Positions 58,401 to 64,000 of a stretch of 64,000 nucleotides of DNA are shown one piece after another. Source of the DNA: Phoronis australis (lineage: Eukaryota; Phoronida; Phoronidae); assembly GCA_002633005.1 (NCBI GenBank), contig NMRA01000022.1, positions 364,056 to 428,055 on the forward strand, read 5' to 3'. Every line of letters starts with the position of its first letter. Positions within the stretch are counted from its first letter, which is position 1. Position numbers and translations under genes: made by a program. Under the pieces are notes generated by a model that was not told where the DNA came from, ran no database searches, and saw only the letters and a list, made by a program, of their open reading frames with translations.

Positions 58401-59654
58401 ATGCGGGACACCACTCCTAATTTTTCACTGGAACTCTAAAGGCCTTCTGTCGAGGAATTTCTTAAGTTCGCTGGTTTTTCATTTCAGGTATCTCGTTTTA
58501 CAGCTATAGCCAACAAGGTTTGGCGACTTCAGTTCTCGTTCGGCGACCTGGGAATTTTGCCAACTCGCATTTGGTGAGCTGACATGTAAAGCATCGAGCC
58601 TCAGGAAATATGCTTTGTCACTAGATGGCAGTAAAGTGCTTGGTGGAGAAAGTTCAGTCCTACCAACAGTTCATTCCCATGATCTGAATGGATAGGCACA
58701 GACAAAATTTTTTCCATGCTTTATATAATAAGGACATAAAACTATACTGCGATAACAACTCGCTTTTATTGTATCCTCAGTACACTCATATCAGACAAGT
58801 TGCTGACCTCACAACAGACTAATCTGAAGACAATGCCTGGTTGTAGCGACTGTTGCTTTATCCACTTGTTTATGATGTCATGAGGTCCAAATTTATTAAT
58901 TTGTCTAGCTATAGAATGAATTTCTGGTGAGCTATAGCGTTGGTCTGAGGAGGTTTATTCTATCACATTTGCGACTTCTCAAATCGTAATTTAACAATGT
59001 TTAACCTTGCTCCTCGTCCTTTAAGGCAGTGGGATTTCATAGCTTTTTTTCATAAGTTCATTGTGGTCATCACGCCTTCAAATTATCACCTGATGTGTTA
59101 CGGGGATATTGAAATTATTCACATAAAAAGTCCAATGTAGCAAATAGCATGTGACTTTGTGCTAAATTTTGTCTTTGTCAACTCTTCCAAACAAGCTCAC
59201 CAGAATTAGGAATTGTGTTAAGAGTATATCACATTAATGCTCTCACATTCAAAATGTTATAAGTTGAATGCTTCCTAAATTCTGAAGTGAGAATGTTCAT
59301 TTCTGGGTCACATTGCCTTCAATCACTGAAATGTCATACCACTGTAAAGCATAAAAAATAAAAAAGAAAAGTGTAAAATCACAAGTACTATAAAATCACA
59401 CAATTTTCGGACAAAAATAATTGCCAAAAGTGATCTCTTAATCATTTTCAAAGGCTTAAACATTATTGTGCATTCCCACAATTTCCCAACACGTTGTCTG
59501 GTTGCACCTACCATAAAGAACTTAAGTATGGTAAACATTTACTTTGTCTCAATTTTTCGTTTCAAAAATGAAGATGAAAAATTATTTATCACTAGTCATA
59601 TAGAGTCCTAAATGGTGCGACTTTACCATACACACAAAACACAACACAAAGATC

Positions 59655-59967
59655 TCATTGTTTAGTCACTGACAAGAGGGTATGATTACCTGCCATGCTC
59701 CTACGACGGGTCGATTCTCGCAGATCGTATGTGGGTGAATTCCTTGGTGGCTCAGCAGGACTAAGATTTGGGCTAAGATTTAATAACGGAGGGCTGTGCG
59801 TGCTGAAGAAGTGTCCATGGTGTTCAGGACTGCCAGTAGGCGGTAATTGAACTGCCACTGTCTCGTGGCAGTTGGGAGATATCCTGTTTCCATGGTAACT
59901 TGACTGTGGCTTTGGAAGGATGTGTATATGCGCTTCGTGAGAAGCAACAGGCATCATGAACAATTCA
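59655..59967 (-). CDS. exon of an unrecognised - strand gene (Pro/Ser-rich, probably C-terminal)
   Basis: On the - strand an acceptor (ATTACTTTGCAG, ending at 59968) opens a frame that runs about 103 codons to a stop at 59655-59657. The product is rich in Pro, Ser and His (ILPKPQSSYHG, SPPLLNLSPNLSPAEPP) and ends with a basic RRRS site. A possible donor GTAATC lies inside it at about 59683, so the exon may instead end there and continue downstream. The entering codon is split, so at least one upstream exon exists, presumably between 60 and 61.3 kb. I do not recognise the family. Confidence 0.5.
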
Positions 59968-60388
59968 CTGCAAAGTAATTTAGAAATACATTTATGTTCA
60001 TAAACTACTTTGAATAAAAACAAAAATAAAAACTGAACTCTAGTCTTGATAATAAGAGACTTTTCAATGACACGGTGCTTTCGCATTGCAAACAGCAACT
60101 TGGAATCTGGTAGTATTCCTACATCTCAGCTATCAAAATTATCTACATGTACATATACGTTCAAAAATTTAGCATTATGACCTAGTAAATGGTGTGTGCA
60201 TCACCGCAGTTTAAGGTGTGTCTATTCGATGAAGGTATACACTAAGCACTAGTACTGTACATTGACTACCAATTCTGTATATTTTCAAAGCAGCCTTAAT
60301 TAGGAATTTCTATGAAAACATCTGAGTTGCAAATCAGTCGTTCACTATAGTATGACCCATTCTGAAGCCTACACAGGTGCCCCCTATG

Positions 60389-60470
60389 TGCTGCTGCATC
60401 TCGGTAGGATAGGAAGACCATTGACCTCCCCATAACCTTCTGTATGTTTCCATTTGACCTCGAACACATT
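60389..60470 (+). repeat. tRNA-derived SINE head
   Basis: TCTCGGTAGGATAGG (about 60399) and TGACCTCGAACAC (about 60454) stand in tRNA-like order. The A box motif is shared with 58347. Confidence 0.45.
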
Positions 60471-61120
60471 AGCTGCAATGATGTTCAGTTTTCAATTTTA
60501 TTGACCGAAAGAAAGCCTATTTGAAAAAAGTTTGATAGCGGGAGTTTGAGCTGGAAAGATTTAAAAAATAAACTACATCCAATTGTGTCCACCTACACTC
60601 GAAAAGAACTAAAGTATGTGACATATAGTAACGTATCTTTGTTTTTGATAGTAGCCAGAGTTAAGCGTAATTTGCAGAATACTTTCCAGCATACAGGCTT
60701 GACTAGGACAGATCTACCACGTTTTGGTGGTCCATTATTTTGACAACTAATTTCATCCACTGGACAACAGGCATTACTCAGTGTTACCAACACAAATATG
60801 TTGGCTGTGCTCCACACCCAGAGAAATTCTGAATCAAAAGCTGTCGTACCAACAGCAAACGAAGGCTACATAAAATGTCACACAAAAGAACAACACAGGT
60901 CCAAGGCACAGGACTATAACATGGACGTAGCACATAGGAAAACGACTTAAAATAATCTGCTTCTCGGCATCAATGTAAACCATAATCCACCATTCACTGG
61001 AAGTCTTCCCCCGCCTGGTGGTGGTGATGGTAGGCCTATTCCGTTCATCGTCGACACACGGCAAGGGGTAAATTCTCTTCAAACCAGTAAATCATTTCAA
61101 AGTAACATTCGTTTTCTTAC

Positions 61121-61330
61121 CGAAATCAAATACAGCCAGTCAAACTTTTGAAGTAAAGGGACTACGAATACCAAGAAATATCCAACAAAAGTCTAAAAAT
61201 CGTCGGTAAAGATCATCCGTCGTTAACCCGCAGACGACTTATTTTCATGTGTTCTGAACGAAGCCCCGCCTACAGATAATACGTCACTTCCTATGATCAG
61301 ATTGTTTTCCGTAAACAACCGAACCTTTAC
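61121..61330 (-). other. probable 5' exon of the - strand gene
   Basis: On the - strand a GC-richer stretch runs to a consensus donor GTAAGA (61120-61115). It holds only a short upstream ORF, so it is probably 5' UTR. A following ATG near 61051 opens a short Pro/Gly-rich frame (MNGIGLPSPPPGGG), and a different frame there encodes a hydrophobic segment. Which is real cannot be decided by eye. Confidence 0.3.
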
Positions 61331-61480
61331 GAACCATTACGATGAAATCACCTGCCAAAAATAAATGACGATGTAGCGCGTGATTCATTCTATATATAGA
61401 ATGAAGTCGATTGGTTGTTACGCCCATGTGACTAAACTTAGGGATGCTATTGGATGCGGCATTGCTGTTGTTAATTTCGA
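61260..61480. promoter_or_regulatory. likely bidirectional promoter between the - strand gene and the PNRC-like gene
   Basis: The interval between the two divergent genes contains TACGTCACTTCC (CRE-like plus ETS-like, 61280-61291), CCAAT-type boxes on either strand and, at 61384-61405, a perfect 22-bp palindrome around TATATATA. The assignment rests on position and motif matches only. Confidence 0.4.
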
Positions 61481-61937
61481 TGAAGAAGGAGAGGCGGAAA
61501 AGACGTAAATTCAGGAGGAGAGGCTTTTACGCCGAAATCGGCCACAGCTGAGAAAGATCAGAAAGCTGGTTCAGGCAAAAGTCATCTAAAAGATCGGAGG
61601 CTTAGCGTTTCGTAGATTTAAGAGTATTGTTGTGTTATTTTAGAGATATCTTTGTATGTAAAGTTCTTTGTGCCAAAGTTGGCTTCAAAATTTTTAGTCG
61701 CCATCTTGAGATTGTTTGTTTTGAAAATCGCACTTGTTCTAAAATTTTTTGTTAAGGTCATCACCGGCGCAGGTGTGATCATTACTTAAGATTTTAGGGT
61801 GTTGAAATAGATTGAAAGGTGCTAGAGTTCGAAGGGTCTTGATCCCTTATTTCGTTGGATATTTGATAACAAAGCGAAAGCTTTCCTGACGTCACCAAGT
61901 GACGTATCAGTTAGTGAAGTGTCACGAAATTTCTGTG

Positions 61938-62288
61938 ATGTGTAAACCGTGCAATTCACCGACTATGTATTCAGCAACCGAGAACACAAAGTTCCGACGT
62001 GGTAGTGCCCACGATACAACCAAGAAGGCCAAACATAACAATGGTTTGCCAAAGAAGGATGTGAGAAGATCCAAATCTTCAAGTCCGAAGTCCATGGTTC
62101 AAGGTCCAAGTCCTGCCAAAACACCGTCGCCGACGAACATAGCCTATGCTGGTGCAAAGTTTCACGACCCCCCTGCACCCCAAGTACTTCCAAGACCACC
62201 GGTGCACTGGGTCATATGCAGTGAAGCATTTCTTAAGCACTCCGACATGACGTCGCAATTAAAACAGTTGCTTAAAGTTGAGGCATAG
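61938..62288 (+). CDS. PNRC2-like: PNRC1/PNRC2-like proline-rich nuclear receptor coactivator / decapping cofactor
   Basis: The first ATG after an in-frame TGA (61887) is at 61938 and gives 116 residues, close to the short vertebrate PNRC2. The N-terminal half is basic and Ser/Lys-rich. The family core is clear: YAGAKF (70-75), then a proline-rich SH3-type motif with VLPRPPVHW (77-91), and near the C-terminus LKQLL (108-112), a nuclear-receptor-box-like motif. In vertebrates PNRC2 binds DCP1A through the proline-rich segment, links UPF1 to decapping in nonsense-mediated decay, and also binds nuclear receptors. The coding sequence has no intron. The gene is head to head with the - strand gene at 59.6-61.3 kb. 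Confidence 0.85.
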   Translation: MCKPCNSPTMYSATENTKFRRGSAHDTTKKAKHNNGLPKKDVRRSKSSSPKSMVQGPSPAKTPSPTNIAYAGAKFHDPPAPQVLPRPPVHWVICSEAFLKHSDMTSQLKQLLKVEA

Positions 62289-64000
62289 AGACTATATGGA
62301 GTTAGTTATTGTTTTTTAAAACAGTATTATGTGCATTCCATGTCAGATTCTGACAAGCAAGGCATTTTTACAGTGTTATTGTTGATTGTGCAAAGTTTAA
62401 AGCTTTTATTTACCTGTAAAGATGCCTTGTGAAGGAACCACTGATTTTTTTCTGTATTATAAGCAATTCAATGTACATCTTGTAAATTTGTTAAAATGTA
62501 CAGTTTGTACAAGATCTGCAATAATGCTTGTAAATTTGCTTTTGTTTTCTCTTTTTTGATTCCTCTTCAATTCTTGCAGATTTTAGCTTGCTGAATGTTA
62601 CATGCTTCTCTCTTTACAATTTGTTTGGTACACTCTTTTCTTGTATGAGTTAGGCATCGATACTTTTCATATTTTTTGAGACTGTTCAATTTTTGCATAG
62701 ACTCGTTTATCAGGAAATCTGGGTTTTAAAATTGGTTGATTATGAATTACAAATTTCAGTATTGCATGCTGCTATTTTCTTTCCAAAGTGTTGTTTGGGA
62801 CTCAATAGAATTTTTGATTCACAAATGTCATCTCCAATCTCATAGTGAACTAGTGGTCTTTACCATCTTCCATATCTTTGGTTAACGATGATGACATGAG
62901 GAACAGCTTTATCTTCTACTGAAGCCCTGTTCACAAAATTGACCACAAATTGAAAGCTGTTTCGGTTTTGTATTGCCATTTTTGAGGTATGCTAATGGTT
63001 TGATTTTGATGTTCGCAACCTTGAAGGTCAGCAGATATGATTCGGAAATTTTCTAGGAAACTTCTACTCAAATTATAGTTCAGGAACACCTCTTCAGATT
63101 CTCAAGTTATCAACAGTGGCTGGGTAAATTGATGTGATAAAATGTACTTTGATTATGGTTTAGTGTTCTCTGTGTATTCCAGCAACATGCAATAGTCCGT
63201 TTTTCTTTCCTGCACTTAGCTTTTTTTGTTCTAGTGTGCTGAGATTGGCATTCCATGCAGTTAAACTGCACATTTGTAAATACTAATTGTTGTTGAGTTC
63301 TTCAGGATCGTTTTATATTCTATAGAATATATTTTTGTATGTTTTCTCTGGAGTCAATCGTGGAGCAAGGAGAAAAACTTTTACAGGAAAGTTCACACTA
63401 TGTACTTTTATTTCCAGAGGTTTTATGACGCTACAGTATTTTATGCACACGTTTGATTTTTGTTTGAGATTGAGAATTGCTTGTGTTAGCAAAGAGAGAA
63501 CAAGTGCCATTTGTATTGTAAAAATGTCTGATGAGAAACGCTGGATTTTGTGCATTAGGTATATAATGTTAATTTTCTTGTTCAAGTTACTAGTATTTTT
63601 TTGAAGAAAATGTAACTCAAGATGGCTGAAGGATGTAATATTACTGTCAATATTGTAAGTGGGGAAAAAGGCATTTACCTAGACAAGAAGTAATGCTAAG
63701 TGAAATGACCAGTTGGAACGACGCACAATTTGGAAGAATCTGAAGTCATCAACAGTCGGAAGAAAGTTTGCCCCACCATTACGAAGGAACTCAACTGCAG
63801 AACTTGACAACCGAATGCCAATTGGCACCATACTAGACGTATTATGTTGCACTGCTGCTTTTTTCTTTTTTTCTGGGTCCTTTTTAGGACCCTCCACAAC
63901 ATCCCAAAAGGGCTGTTTCACTTACTGTGTTTTGAACGAGAGTGTGTTTGTGTGTATGATTTATAATTTTGGAGAGTTTTAGTCTTCATTCAGGATGTGA
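62289..64000 (+). other. 3' UTR-like tail of the PNRC-like gene
   Basis: The DNA is T-rich on the + strand and has no protein-like frame, as expected for a long 3' UTR. A Pumilio-type site TGTAAATA lies at 63275-63282. A short perfect hairpin, GGGTCCT and AGGACCC around TTTT, lies at 63875-63892. No AATAAA was found, so the 3' end is not placed. Confidence 0.4.

Noticed and set aside
60593-61082. Two hydrophobic or Cys-containing - strand frames as definite exons
   Set aside because: Frames overlap, splice sites are ambiguous, and neither joins cleanly in phase to the exon at 59967.
63679-63982. Overlapping frames on both strands near the right edge
   Set aside because: They lie in a T-rich 3' UTR-like region, have low-complexity composition and show no splice context.
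1-64000. CRISPR arrays, operons, insertion sequences or phage genes
   Set aside because: Introns, SINEs, MITEs and animal gene families show this is nuclear animal DNA. The tandem repeats found are direct minisatellites without unique spacers.

Overview
The window reads as nuclear DNA of an invertebrate deuterostome. It has long introns with GT-AG boundaries, tRNA-type SINE heads, many short inverted-repeat DNA transposons, a vertebrate-style single-LRRCT Toll-like receptor and a PNRC-family gene. A hemichordate, or less likely amphioxus, fits best; this is an inference from gene content. Isolated single N bases (11563, 45031) and one 605-bp N gap (52230-52834) suggest a draft assembly. There is no sign of prokaryotic organisation.

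Layout. 1-9 kb: no intact gene; a decayed + strand repeat-protein locus (about 2217-4796, 11-residue / 33-bp repeats) and copies of a 644-bp inverted-repeat transposon. 9.0-27.2 kb: a nine-exon + strand gene for a secreted CAP (CRISP-like) protein with a Cys-rich linker, an ShK-type six-cysteine module and a C-terminal tail that looks like a GPI signal. All exon phases fit and give 332 residues. Its introns hold a 1.65-kb tandem duplication joined by one N, several MITEs and one hAT-like MITE. 28-46 kb: no host gene recognised but dense transposon structure. This includes a 4.3-kb element with perfect 25-bp inverted ends flanked by TA (29145-33465), and a 644-bp-family copy (35366-38350) split by a 2.36-kb inverted-repeat element. 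That insert carries a broken THAP-like exon on + and a tentative spliced gene on -. Hairpin repeats centred on GGGGGGCTATAGCCCCCC also occur here. 46.6-50.2 kb: a Toll-like receptor with an intron-free coding sequence, probably preceded by a 5' UTR intron containing five copies of a 24-bp repeat. 52-60.5 kb: gap, then AT-rich DNA with several tRNA-derived SINE heads. 59.6-61.3 kb: the likely 5' part of an unrecognised - strand gene, head to head with a single-exon PNRC1/2-like gene (61938-62288) and its long 3' UTR-like tail.

The protein genes do not form a pathway that the sequence proves. The CAP/ShK protein and the TLR are both plausible surface or secreted proteins of immunity or barrier tissue; the PNRC-like gene is a housekeeping mRNA-decay/nuclear-receptor cofactor. 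The most unusual content is the TLR with Leu in place of the BB-loop Pro, the decayed 11-residue repeat gene, and the nested transposon with two oppositely oriented intron-containing reading frames.
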